From: DAISJI01 sp964559835
GTDB taxonomy: Bacteria > Acidobacteriota > Terriglobia > Terriglobales > Acidobacteriaceae
Reading direction: 5' to 3'
Assembly: GCA_964559835.1 (NCBI GenBank)
Contig: CAZLJE010000001.1
Location: 1 to 64,000, forward strand
DNA length: 64,000 nt
Each line of letters starts with the position of its first letter. Within the stretch, counting starts at the first letter, position 1. Shown here one piece after another: positions 56,221 to 64,000 of this stretch. The notes beneath the pieces were generated by a model, which saw only the letters and a program-made list of their open reading frames with translations, was not told the origin of the DNA and did not search any database. Position numbers and translations under genes: made by a program.

Positions 56221-59200
56221 TTGGGAAGCCTTCCCAAGATTCCACGCGCTGATAAAGCTAAGCCAGAGTTGATTTCAATCAAAAAGAAGTACGGGTCTGA
56301 TGCCGTCGATCTGGCGCAGACCATATCGCGCTCGATAGCCGGAGAAGTGCGCTTCGATCCTTCGAGTCGCGCCTTGTACGCAACCGATCTCTCGATCTAC
56401 CGACAGGTCCCGATCGGCGTCGTGATTCCTCGAGACGCCGACGATGTGATCGCCACTGTCGCTGCCTGCCGGGAGCGCGGAGTCCCGATCCTCGGCCGCG
56501 GTTGCGCTACCAGCTTGGCCGGTCAGTGCTGCAATGTTGCGGTGGTCATTGATTTTTCCAAATACATGAACCGGATCAAGGAGATTGATTCACACGATCA
56601 TATCGCGTGGGTTGAGCCCGGCGTGATCTGTGATCAGTTGCGTGATGCCGCCAACCGGTATCAGCTCACCTTGGCTCCCGATCCTGCCACCCATGCCTAC
56701 TGCACCCTTGGGGGCATGATCGGGAACAACTCGTGCGGTGTGCACTCGATGATGGGCGGCAAGACGGTCGATAACGTCGAAAAGCTGGAAATCCTTACCT
56801 ACGACGGCTTGCACGCGCAAATCGGGAATCCGGATACCCAGCAGTTCGAGAACGTCGTTCGGCAAGGCGGTAAGCTGGGGGAGATCTATTCGAAATTGCG
56901 AGCGCTGCGTGACCGTTACGGCGACGGGGTTCGACGCATTTATCCCCAGATCCCGCGCCGCGTCTCTGGCTACAATCTGGATCAGCTTCTGCCTGAAAAC
57001 GACTTCCATGTGGCGCGCTCGCTCGTCGGCTCCGAGAGCACGGTAGCTCTGGTACTGAGCGCCAGGCTGCGACTGGTTCACAATCCGGCCAAGCGCGCGC
57101 TGGTTGTGATCGGATATCCGGACTTGGGTACCGCGGGCGATCATGTACCGGAGATTCTGCGGTTCCATCCGATCGGTCTCGAAGGATTTCACAAGCATGT
57201 GATCGACAACATGCGCGCCAAGCACAAGCAGGTGCTTGCCGAAGACCTGCTGCCTTCCGGCCAGATGTGGCTTTTGGTCGAATTCGGCGGCGAAACCCAG
57301 AAGGAAGCAAATGCCCAGGCGGAAGCCGTGCTCGAACGGTTGCGCAAGCTTCCCGGCGATCAGAATTCCAAGATTGTTGAGAATGAAAAAGAGCAGAAAG
57401 CGCTCTGGCATGCACGGGAATCTGGTGTAGGCGCCAGCCTCGTCCCGGGCAAGGAGAACGCATGGCCGTCCTGGGAAGACACTGCAGTTCATCCGGAGAA
57501 GCTTGGCAATTACCTGCGCGATTTTTCTGATCTGGTCACAAAAAAGTTCAACTACGACTGGACAGTCTTCGGCCACTTCGGACAGGGCTGTATCCACACT
57601 CGGATCACGTTCGACCTGAAGACAAAGGACGGTGTCGCCAAGTTCCGCGATTTCATGGAAGCCGGCGCCGATCTGGTCGTCCGCTACGGCGGTTCTCTTT
57701 CCGGCGAGCACGGAACAGGCCAGGCCAAGGGTGAACTGCTGCCCAAGATGTTCGGACCGGAGTTGATGCAGGCATTCCGGGAATTCAAGTCCATCTGGGA
57801 TCCGCAATGGCGGATGAATCCTGGCAAGATGATCGATGCCAATCCGTTGGATGATAACATCCGCGTTGGACCCGATTATCACCCCCGTCCCGTCTTTACC
57901 CACTTCAAATTCCCGGAAGATCAAGGAACGCTATCCTTGGCGACCGAGCGCTGCTTCGGTGTAGGCAAATGCCGGTCGCTCGAAGGCGAAACCATGTGTC
58001 CCAGTTTCCGCGCGACCCGTGAGGAGAAGCACAGCACGCGCGGTCGGGCGCATCTGCTATTCGAAATGCTGCGCGGAGACAGCATTCTGGACGGCTGGCG
58101 CGATGAGGGTCTCAAGTCCGCGCTGGACCTTTGCCTCTCCTGTAAAGGATGCAAGGGAGATTGCCCGGTATCAGTCGATCTGGCGACCTACAAGGCTGAA
58201 TTCCTTTCTCACTACTGGGAGGGCCGCTTTCGTCCAAGGAGTGCCTATGCATTGGGATTGATCGATGTTTGGGCAAGAGTGGCGTCGGTCGCTCCGGGCA
58301 TGGTGAACCTTTTCATCCAGACACCTGGAGTCAATCGTCTTGCGAAACTGCTCGCAGGCATGCCTCGACAACGTCTCATTCCAGCTTTCGCGCCAATGAC
58401 TTTTCAGCAGTGGTTTCGCCGCCGTCCGCGTTTTCGGCAAGCTGGCGACCGGCGAGTCGTGATCTGGCCCGATACATTCACGAACCATTTTCATCCGGAT
58501 ATCGCGCGGGCAGCCGTCGAGGTACTGGAGAGCGCCGGGTTTGAGGTCGATGTGCCTAAGCAAGTAGTCTGCTGTGGGCGGCCGCTGTATGACTTTGGCA
58601 TGCTCGACCGCGCGAAGCGATATCTGCAGAACGGTATCGCCATACTCGACGAGATGGGCTCTGACATCCCGGTCGTTGTTCTTGAGCCAAGTTGTGCGTC
58701 GGTATTTCGCGACGAGCTTACGAATCTTCTCGCTGAGGACGGTAAAGCTCGGAATCTTTCTCAGAGAACGTTCCTGTTGGGTGAGTTCCTGAACAAATTC
58801 GCGCCTAACTTCTCGCCTCCTCAGCTGAGTCCTCCACGGAAGGCCCTAGTCCACGGACATTGTCATCAGAAGGCGATCATGGGCAAGAATGGTGACGCGG
58901 AATGGCTTAAGCGGATGGGTATCGATGCCGAAGTCCTCGACTCCGGCTGCTGCGGAATGGCGGGGTCCTTTGGCTTCGAGAAGGAGAAATACGAGGTCTC
59001 AGTCAAATGTGGCGAGCTCGCCCTCCTGCCTCGGGTGCGCGACGCGGAGCAGCAGGACTTGATCGTAGCCGATGGCTTCAGTTGCCAGGAACAGATCGCG
59101 CAATTGACGGACCGCCACGCGCTGCATCTTGCCCAAGTGTTCCAAATGGCAATGAAACCGCAGATGGGGGACGAACAATACCCTGAGACCACGTATGTTC

Positions 59201-59307
59201 GAAACCGGCAATCTGCCTTGAATGCCTCAATGCGCCGCGCCGGAGTCGCTCTAGCCGGTGTCGCCGCTTTGGGTGTCGCTCTATGGGCGACGCATCGGAG
59301 GTCATGA
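56221..59307 (+). CDS. FAD/Fe-S fused D-2-hydroxyacid dehydrogenase-like protein
   Basis: This encodes 1028 residues from TTG 56221, strongly supported by AGGAGG six bases upstream. Residues about 55-280 are the FAD PCMH domain (GVVIPRDADDVIATVAACRERGVPILGRGCATSLAGQ), then the GlcD-type C-terminal FAD domain (GHFGQGCIHTRITFDLKT). A ferredoxin-like domain follows (CFGVGKC, CPSF, CLSCKGCKGDCPVSVDL), then two CCG domains (QVVCCGRPLYDFG and DSGCCGMAGSFGFEKEKY). The order matches YdiJ-type and D-lactate/D-2-hydroxyglutarate dehydrogenases. The C-terminus has a short hydrophobic helix (GVALAGVAALGVALWATH) that may anchor it. It oxidises a 2-hydroxyacid and passes electrons to Fe-S clusters. Confidence 0.9.
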   Translation: MGSLPKIPRADKAKPELISIKKKYGSDAVDLAQTISRSIAGEVRFDPSSRALYATDLSIYRQVPIGVVIPRDADDVIATVAACRERGVPILGRGCATSLAGQCCNVAVVIDFSKYMNRIKEIDSHDHIAWVEPGVICDQLRDAANRYQLTLAPDPATHAYCTLGGMIGNNSCGVHSMMGGKTVDNVEKLEILTYDGLHAQIGNPDTQQFENVVRQGGKLGEIYSKLRALRDRYGDGVRRIYPQIPRRVSGYNLDQLLPENDFHVARSLVGSESTVALVLSARLRLVHNPAKRALVVIGYPDLGTAGDHVPEILRFHPIGLEGFHKHVIDNMRAKHKQVLAEDLLPSGQMWLLVEFGGETQKEANAQAEAVLERLRKLPGDQNSKIVENEKEQKALWHARESGVGASLVPGKENAWPSWEDTAVHPEKLGNYLRDFSDLVTKKFNYDWTVFGHFGQGCIHTRITFDLKTKDGVAKFRDFMEAGADLVVRYGGSLSGEHGTGQAKGELLPKMFGPELMQAFREFKSIWDPQWRMNPGKMIDANPLDDNIRVGPDYHPRPVFTHFKFPEDQGTLSLATERCFGVGKCRSLEGETMCPSFRATREEKHSTRGRAHLLFEMLRGDSILDGWRDEGLKSALDLCLSCKGCKGDCPVSVDLATYKAEFLSHYWEGRFRPRSAYALGLIDVWARVASVAPGMVNLFIQTPGVNRLAKLLAGMPRQRLIPAFAPMTFQQWFRRRPRFRQAGDRRVVIWPDTFTNHFHPDIARAAVEVLESAGFEVDVPKQVVCCGRPLYDFGMLDRAKRYLQNGIAILDEMGSDIPVVVLEPSCASVFRDELTNLLAEDGKARNLSQRTFLLGEFLNKFAPNFSPPQLSPPRKALVHGHCHQKAIMGKNGDAEWLKRMGIDAEVLDSGCCGMAGSFGFEKEKYEVSVKCGELALLPRVRDAEQQDLIVADGFSCQEQIAQLTDRHALHLAQVFQMAMKPQMGDEQYPETTYVRNRQSALNASMRRAGVALAGVAALGVALWATHRRS

Positions 59308-59747
59308 TGAAAGCGAAACTGCTCTATGAGGAGAAGGGATTACGGACTTTCGCGCTCGTGTTTGGAAAAGAAGACGAACTCAAGCAGCCCCTAATGGAAT
59401 TCGCAGCCACTAATCGGCTCTCGGCTGCCCAACTGAGCGCCATCGGCGCATTCAGCGAGGTCACTCTTGGATACTTCGACCGTCAAAGCAAGACCTACAA
59501 ACAAATTCCGATAAGAGAACAAGTTGAGGTGCTCTCCTTTTCTGGAAATATCACTCTCAAGGACGGAAAGCCGAAGCTGCATGCGCACATAGTCGTTGGG
59601 AAGTCTGACGGCACGGCCCATGGGGGTCATTTTCTTGCAGGTAAGACATGGCCGACGCTGGAAATGATCATCTCTGAAGCGCCAGAGCATCTGCGGCGAA
59701 TGCAAGACGACGAGACCGGCCTTGCGTTGATTAATTTAGCAGCATAA
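59304..59747 (+). CDS. PPC/DUF296-domain protein
   Basis: This encodes 147 residues. ATG 59304 overlaps the upstream stop (ATGA) and GGAGG precedes it, so it is translationally coupled to the FAD/Fe-S gene. The domain reads RTFALVFGKEDELKQPLMEFAATNRLSAAQLSAIGAFSEVTLGYFDRQSKTYKQI, then VLSFSGNITLKDGKPKLHAHIVVGKSDGTAHGGHFLAG. This is the PPC (DUF296) fold with the conserved LHxHxxxG metal-binding strand. Plant relatives carry AT-hook motifs, which are absent here. Bacterial members form trimers of unknown role. The coupling suggests a link to hydroxyacid oxidation. Confidence 0.88.
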   Translation: MMKAKLLYEEKGLRTFALVFGKEDELKQPLMEFAATNRLSAAQLSAIGAFSEVTLGYFDRQSKTYKQIPIREQVEVLSFSGNITLKDGKPKLHAHIVVGKSDGTAHGGHFLAGKTWPTLEMIISEAPEHLRRMQDDETGLALINLAA

Positions 59748-59776
59748 CTCGTACCGTTGTTGTGGCATCCAGACCA

Positions 59777-59920
59777 ATGTTTATCCAATCGAAACTTCCG
59801 CCTCCACCTAAGGATCCGGTTCACTGGCCAAAACCAGAGCCAGATCCTGAGCCCGAGCCAGGTTCAGATCCAGATCTCATACCGCCTAAGGAACCTGAGC
59901 CTGAGCCGATGCCGATGTGA
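59777..59920 (+). CDS. Tiny Pro/Glu-rich protein (47 residues)
   Basis: The protein starts MFIQSKLPPPPKDPVHWPKP and continues with alternating acidic-proline pairs (EPDPEPEPGSDPD, PPKEPEPEPMPM) to the stop at 59918-59920. There is no ribosome site or signal peptide. Such PE/PD repeats form extended, rigid, acidic rods. Coding status is supported by the truncated copy at 40228-40318, which keeps the same peptide end (MPPKEPELEPMPM). The function is unknown. After it, 59921-60128 shows no gene. Confidence 0.55.
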   Translation: MFIQSKLPPPPKDPVHWPKPEPDPEPEPGSDPDLIPPKEPEPEPMPM

Positions 59921-60128
59921 ATTCATGGGTAAGATGGGCGTTAATTTACGCCTGCTACGAATTCACACATCTGCCTAGAAACTGTGAATCATTCGGCATA
60001 GTAGTTCGTTATTCAGGCAACTGGCTGATACAGGGGCGAATCGTTAATTGAAAGAGAGCAGCGCTCGATCTCCATTGCAGAACTGCGTGTGGAGTCCAAA
60101 GCGCATTGAGAGACGAAAGGACCCTCCC

Positions 60129-60539
60129 ATGAAAAGAACCATACCCGTGATGCTCATGATGCTACTGTGTGCCGTTTGGGTTATTGCGCAGCAAAGCTAT
60201 CCATCGAGCCAGGCAGGCTCCGCCCAGACCCAATCCAGCAACCAGAAGCAGACCACAGTGACCGGATGTCTTAGCCGTGATGATGGCACCTTCTCACTGA
60301 CCGACAAGGCAGGCACCAAATATCAGCTCACCGGTGACACGTCGCAATTAAGCGACCACGTCGGGCATGAAGTGCAGATCAAAGGTGCGGAGACGCAGCC
60401 GAGCGGCACTCCTTCGAGTACTGCGACTTCAAGCTCTACGCAGCCTCAAATTGACGTGAGTTCCATGAAGCACATCTCAAATACGTGCACTTCAAATACG
60501 CAGACGCCTCCGATGTCGGAAAAGCCGCCGAAGCAGTAG
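60129..60539 (+). CDS. Small secreted protein, DUF5818-like
   Basis: This encodes 136 residues. Signal peptide KRTIPVMLMMLLCAVWVIAQQ is followed by a Ser/Gln-rich stretch. A compact beta domain follows (TTVTGCLSRDDGTFSLTDKAGTKYQLTGDTSQLSDHVGHEVQIKGAE), of the type found in many small acidobacterial secreted proteins, here compared with DUF5818. The tail is Ser/Thr/Pro-rich. A role in envelope or stress is possible, but nothing catalytic is seen. A similar domain end is present in the damaged merR region (47955-48101). GAAAGGA lies upstream of ATG 60129. Confidence 0.75.
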   Translation: MKRTIPVMLMMLLCAVWVIAQQSYPSSQAGSAQTQSSNQKQTTVTGCLSRDDGTFSLTDKAGTKYQLTGDTSQLSDHVGHEVQIKGAETQPSGTPSSTATSSSTQPQIDVSSMKHISNTCTSNTQTPPMSEKPPKQ

Positions 60540-60703
60540 ACAGCCTTTTCGACACATGGCCACGACCAGGGATTCGCCCTGTGCCGTGGCAGGTCTCACA
60601 TGAACCTGTTCGGAGAGTCCCTGTGTTTGTGGCAAGCAGGGTAGCTTTCGTAGCCGATGATCTTGTCCAGCAGCCACAATAATAAGCCCGCCGCGCGTTA
60701 AAA

Positions 60704-60940
60704 GTGGCTGGCGCGCCCGCGCCACGCGGGAAATATCCAGAACTGAAGGATAAGGTCATCACGCCCGGCGTACTCCTCCAGCCACATGTCGCTTCGCTGG
60801 AGATGACCTACTACGAAGGCCAGCAGTTTCCGGCAGAGTACCGCGGCAGCATCTTCGCGGCTTTGCATGGCTCATGGAATCGTGCGCATGGGCATCATGG
60901 CAATCTCGATGGTCGCGCGGCATCAAGTCAAGCTGCGTGA
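60704..60940 (+). pseudogene. Remnant of PQQ-dependent sugar dehydrogenase
   Basis: Residues encoded at about 60731-60895 (KYPELKDKVITPGVLLQPHVASLEMTYYEGQQFPAEYRGSIFAALHGSWNRAHG) match the C-terminal propeller part of soluble PQQ glucose/sorbosone dehydrogenases. There, QPHSASLG...FPAEYR...ALHGSWNR is conserved. Nothing before or after it in frame continues the family, so it is a fragment of about 55 residues. The spacer 60540-60703 shows no gene. Confidence 0.7.
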
Positions 60941-60963
60941 TCGCTGTGTGACGAGGAGGGCAT

Positions 60964-61029
60964 ATGGCCAAATGCGAAGTTTGCGGCAACGTATTTTACC
61001 TCTTTCTTACACAGCGAATGTTCGAATGA
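60964..61029 (+). pseudogene. Truncated zinc-ribbon-type small gene
   Basis: ATG 60964 begins MAKCEVCGN, the start of a small Cys-rich protein family widespread in soil bacteria. Homology ends after nine residues and the frame stops at 61029 after 21 residues. It has an AGGAGG upstream (60951-60958), so the 5' end of a real gene with its ribosome site survives. The rest is lost. Confidence 0.5.
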
Positions 61030-61121
61030 AAACCGCTCATGCGAACCGCGCCTCGGCCACATCCCAATGACAATGGCACTTGCGCTGCCTCATGGATCGT
61101 CGATAGGCTCGATCCATCCAT

Positions 61122-62006
61122 ATGCGAACCGAAGTAGAACAGGCTGTAGCGCTGCTGAACGACAACCGTCCCGACGCGGTGGACCGCTCGCTTGCCCTGC
61201 TTCAGCAAACCGTGTTCGCATTCAGCATGCGAGTGTGCGGCCATAGGGAAGATGCCGAAGATACCATGCAGGACGTACTGGTGAAGTCGATTCCCCACCT
61301 TCCGAAGTTTCAGAGCCCCAAGGCTCTCGTGGTCTGGCTCTACACCGTCGCCAAGAACCAATGCCTGATGAAGCGGCGGAGGAGCAAATTTGCGCCCAAA
61401 CAGGAACTGTCGCTGGAAGACCTGATGCCAAACCCCACCGAACTCGCAAAGCTCGGAACGTCGAATCAGGAACACCCGGACAAAACTCTGATGCGAGAAG
61501 AGGACGCCGAGCGTGTGAGGCGCGGGATCCTGAAGGTGCCTCCACAATACCGGCTCATTCTTGTCCTGCACGATATGGAAGACCTCGATACCGATCAGGT
61601 GGCGAAAGTGACTGGTTTGCGGCCGGGAACAGTACGCGTCCGGCTGCATCGGGCAAGGCTGCTTCTCAGGCGCGAGCTGTCGAAGGGATCCGGAGCGGCC
61701 ACGCAGAAGGCGGCCACTGCAACTCCAAAGCGTCCGACAGACTGCAAGCGGATGTTCGCAGCACTTTCCGATTATCTGGACGGCGAACTGCCCGACCGCA
61801 GTTGCGACGAAATTCGTCAGCACCTTTCGGATTGCCAACCGTGCATCGCCTTCCTGAACGACCTGAATCGCGCCGTTGTAAATGTGAAGAATGTACCTCC
61901 TCCGCAGCCTGATCCTGCGGTTGCCGCGCGCATTCGCAAGCAACTCCTACCCCTCATCTCAAGCCAGAAACGACCACGAGCCGCCGCTGCCGGCCCTCGC
62001 AAATAA
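61122..62006 (+). CDS. ECF sigma factor fused to a zinc anti-sigma domain
   Basis: This encodes 294 residues. Sigma region 2 is at about 25-90 (FAFSMRVCGHREDAEDTMQDVLVKSIPHLPKF...WLYTVAKNQCLMKRRR). Region 4 is at about 130-185 (VPPQYRLILVLHDMEDLDTDQVAKVTGLRPGTVRVRLHRARLLLRREL). After a linker, residues 208-250 are a zf-HC2 anti-sigma domain: C208 and H234-x3-C238-x2-C241 (CKRMFAALSDYLDGELPDRSCDEIRQHLSDCQPC). There is no membrane helix. Both parts are in one chain, so the zinc site could autoregulate the sigma factor in response to thiol oxidation or metal. OsmC follows after 107 bases. Confidence 0.9.
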   Translation: MRTEVEQAVALLNDNRPDAVDRSLALLQQTVFAFSMRVCGHREDAEDTMQDVLVKSIPHLPKFQSPKALVVWLYTVAKNQCLMKRRRSKFAPKQELSLEDLMPNPTELAKLGTSNQEHPDKTLMREEDAERVRRGILKVPPQYRLILVLHDMEDLDTDQVAKVTGLRPGTVRVRLHRARLLLRRELSKGSGAATQKAATATPKRPTDCKRMFAALSDYLDGELPDRSCDEIRQHLSDCQPCIAFLNDLNRAVVNVKNVPPPQPDPAVAARIRKQLLPLISSQKRPRAAAAGPRK

Positions 62007-62113
62007 TTTCCCAAAACGGATTCCTTGGGGCGCACCCGTAGCTCTTTCCTGTAACACTTCCGCTTCAAAAAGCATTTCATGGGTGAAGCATTCGAAAGGA
62101 TGCGGAGGCACTC

Positions 62114-62560
62114 ATGATCGAAGCGAAGGTAACACTTACTCAGCCCAGCAAGAACGGACGCCAATTCGTCGCGCGTACCGGCGGCGGACACTATTTCCTG
62201 ATGGATGACAAAGACGGTGCCAGCGGTCCGAAGCCGATCGAGTTGGTCGCTGCGGCGCTTGCGGGTTGCACGGCATTCGATGTCATTACGATCCTGCGCA
62301 AGAAACGGCAGCAGGTGACCGCGTACCAGGTATTCGTCGAAGCGGACCAGGCGCAGGAAGCTCCGATGGTGTTCACCGAAGTGCGCATCCGGCACGTCAT
62401 CAGCGGCTATGACGTTGACGCGGCAGCGGTGGAAGACGCGATTCGCCTATCCGAGGAGAAGTACTGCTCGGTCGGCAACATGGTGAACAAGACGGCGAAG
62501 TTCACGACCACCTACGAACTCGTAGGCGTGTGCACGCCCGAACTGGCCGGAGTGCGGTAG
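62114..62560 (+). CDS. OsmC-family thiol peroxidase-like protein
   Basis: This encodes 148 residues with GGAGG before the ATG. The two redox cysteines are C52 (LAGCTAFDVITILRKKRQ) and C118 (SEEKYCSVGNMV), the pair used by OsmC/Ohr proteins to reduce organic hydroperoxides. The length and the GPKPIELVAAALAGCTAFD segment fit the YhfA-like OsmC subgroup. It is cytosolic. It lies between the sigma/anti-sigma fusion and a TolC gene (five bases to the next ATG), which suggests one stress-responsive unit. Confidence 0.9.
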   Translation: MIEAKVTLTQPSKNGRQFVARTGGGHYFLMDDKDGASGPKPIELVAAALAGCTAFDVITILRKKRQQVTAYQVFVEADQAQEAPMVFTEVRIRHVISGYDVDAAAVEDAIRLSEEKYCSVGNMVNKTAKFTTTYELVGVCTPELAGVR

Positions 62561-62564
62561 GGCC

Positions 62565-63920
62565 ATGCGTCGAATGATTGCAGCCGTGGTGCTGTTGGTG
62601 ACGGCAGCGTCCGCGCAAGCCCAAACCCCAGCGCCGATCATCCTCAAGCAGGCGGTAGAGATCGCGCTGGAGAAAAACCCAGTGCGCAAGGCGGCGATGG
62701 CTGATACGCGTGCCGCCGCGGCTGGGGTAAAGGAGGCGCAATCCGCCCTGTTCCCAAGGATTGTGTTCTCGGAAACGGCGACGCGAGGCAACGACCCCGT
62801 CTATACATTTGGCACGCGTTTGCGCCAGCAGCGGTTTACCGCCGCAGACTTCGCACTCAACCGGCTGAACACGCCCACTCCGATCGGCAACTTCAGCACG
62901 CGCTTCGCAGGTCAGTGGAACGTCTTCGACTCGTTCGCCAAATACAAGAACATCGGGCGCGCTCGCGACATGCAGAGCGCAGCATCGCGGCAACTGGAAC
63001 GGACTGATCAAGAACTGTTGTTCCAGGTAGTCGAGGCCTATTACGGAGTTCTGCTGGCGATCCGGGAAGAGGAAGTCACGCAGCAAGCCGCGAAGACCGC
63101 CGACGCACTCCTCGCACGCAGCAAGGCCCGATACGAAAGCGGATTGTCGGTGCAGTCCGACTTCCTGAGCGCACAGGTGAATGCCGCGAGCCGGCAGCAG
63201 CAGCTGATCCAGGCACGGAACGCGATCGCGGTGGCACGGGCGCAGTTGAGCAATGCGTTGGGTGTCACGGCGAACTCTGAGTGGCAGCCTGCGGAAGTGC
63301 TGTCGGACAAGCAGCTTCCGGTGGTGTCACTGGCCGAGTTGGAGCAACGCGCGCTGACGGACCGTCCCGACCTGAAGAGAATCGCCGCTGAGCAGGCCGC
63401 GCAGGAAAAAAGCGTTTCGGCAGCGAAGGCGGCGTTCGGGCCCAAGCTCAACGTTTTTGCCGGGTGGGAGGCCGATAATCCGACGCCCCTTGCTGGTGGC
63501 GGCGGAAACAACTGGACCGGGGGCGTCGAGTTGAGTTTCGACTTGTTCTCCGGCGGGCAGAAGTCGGCACAGTTGTCGCGCGAAAACGCAGTGCGCGAGC
63601 GAGTCAACGCGTTTCGTGAGGTTGCTGAGAACGGCGTCAGGCTCGAAGTGCGGCGGGCGTTCTACGACGCGGATTCCTCCCGCCAACAAGTCCAAGTAGC
63701 ACAGGCCGCGATAGACCAGGCGCGAGAGAGCCTGCGGATAAACCAGAACCGTTACGAGTCGGGCCTCGCGAACATCACCGATCTGCTGCGCGCCGAGGAG
63801 GAGAGCCGTCGCGTGCAGACAGACTATTGGGGTGCGGTGTATCGCTACCGCACCAGCTACGCTCGGCTCCAGTTGGCGATCGGCGCTCTCAACGCAAGTT
63901 CTCCAGTGGTGACGCAATGA
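62565..63920 (+). CDS. TolC-family outer-membrane efflux protein
   Basis: This encodes 451 residues. Signal peptide RRMIAAVVLLVTAASAQA. TolC repeats are PIILKQAVEIALEKNPVRKAAMADTRAAAAGVKEAQSALFPRIVFSETAT and SLAELEQRALTDRPDLKRIAAEQAAQEKSVSAAKAAFGPKLNVFAGW. FDLFSGGQKSAQL and RYESGLANITDLLRAEEES are typical landmarks. It overlaps the following lipoprotein gene by ATGA, so it heads an efflux operon that runs off the window. It is the third TolC homologue here. Confidence 0.92.
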   Translation: MRRMIAAVVLLVTAASAQAQTPAPIILKQAVEIALEKNPVRKAAMADTRAAAAGVKEAQSALFPRIVFSETATRGNDPVYTFGTRLRQQRFTAADFALNRLNTPTPIGNFSTRFAGQWNVFDSFAKYKNIGRARDMQSAASRQLERTDQELLFQVVEAYYGVLLAIREEEVTQQAAKTADALLARSKARYESGLSVQSDFLSAQVNAASRQQQLIQARNAIAVARAQLSNALGVTANSEWQPAEVLSDKQLPVVSLAELEQRALTDRPDLKRIAAEQAAQEKSVSAAKAAFGPKLNVFAGWEADNPTPLAGGGGNNWTGGVELSFDLFSGGQKSAQLSRENAVRERVNAFREVAENGVRLEVRRAFYDADSSRQQVQVAQAAIDQARESLRINQNRYESGLANITDLLRAEEESRRVQTDYWGAVYRYRTSYARLQLAIGALNASSPVVTQ

Positions 63921-64000
63921 AGAACCCTATTCCGCTATTCATAACCGTGATCGTCGTCGTGGCCGTAATGGCCGGATGCTCTTCAGAGCCCAAGTCCGTG
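63917..64000 (+). CDS. Start of efflux adaptor lipoprotein (partial)
   Basis: Twenty-eight residues are present before the window ends. They are a signal peptide with lipobox (PLFITVIVVVAVMAGCSS). The position directly after a TolC gene with an ATGA overlap suggests an HlyD/AcrA-type membrane-fusion lipoprotein. The family itself cannot be confirmed from this fragment. Confidence 0.6.
   Translation, partial: MKNPIPLFITVIVVVAVMAGCSSEPKSV

Noticed and set aside
60436..60762. Minus-strand frame with CETCHGTG resembling a DnaJ-type zinc motif
   Set aside because: A single CxxC without the other three repeats, in a region of remnants; likely chance.
1..64000. CRISPR array, prophage, integrase or insertion sequence
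   Set aside because: Regularly spaced direct repeats with unique spacers, transposase motifs and phage genes were looked for and not seen. The repeats present are hairpins or dispersed words.

Overview
The window looks like a chromosome segment of a high-GC member of Acidobacteriota, probably a Terriglobia/Koribacter-type organism. The assignment rests on gene content and was not tested against a database. It rests on a VWFA-related secreted protein, a DUF2934 protein, a one-chain LptF-LptG permease, a bactofilin, a GH57 amylase-type enzyme, split glycyl-tRNA synthetase (glyQ/glyS), and many short palindromic repeats between genes. A run of ten Ns (16054-16063) inside lon shows that this is a scaffolded draft or metagenome assembly.

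Region 1 (1 to about 38.4 kb) is mostly housekeeping. It holds a secreted protein, a candidate noncoding RNA with a clear terminator on the minus strand, a bactofilin, two methyltransferases, a 2Fe-2S protein, a geranylgeranyl-reductase-type flavoprotein, an ABC exporter, an ECF sigma/anti-sigma pair, fused lptFG and a GH57 enzyme. It continues with lon behind an HspR-like operator, a membrane glycosyltransferase-like protein, a MoaD-MoaE fusion, a VWFA protein, a divergent Hfq, an inositol-phosphatase-type enzyme, two cupins and a prolyl oligopeptidase. The last part holds an aconitase-family enzyme with its swivel domain first, ferredoxin, recO, glyQ, glyS, ppdK, an S10 carboxypeptidase and tRNA-Glu(TTC). 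Nearly every spacer carries dispersed repeats or hairpins built from short repeated words. Several repeats lie in frame inside genes, including both glycyl-tRNA synthetase subunits.

Region 2 (about 38.4 to 64 kb) starts at tRNA-Glu, and I see none of those repeats in it. It reads as an accessory or efflux island. It contains a secreted protein, a DUF2934 protein, a B12-type radical SAM enzyme, a four-gene ABC/TolC exporter operon, a wrecked merR gene and a CusCBA-type copper/silver RND operon with a Cys-rich secreted leader gene. Further on are a bicupin oxalate-decarboxylase-like gene divergent from a 1028-residue FAD/Fe-S oxidoreductase, a PPC-domain protein, a tiny Pro/Glu-rich protein with a truncated inverted copy 19.6 kb away, gene remnants, an ECF sigma factor with a fused zinc anti-sigma domain, OsmC, and the start of a third efflux operon that runs off the end.

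Three GTGA-N6-TCAC dyads (3368, 30292, 48162) upstream of unrelated genes suggest a CRP/FNR-family regulon. At least two of them fit class II activator spacing.
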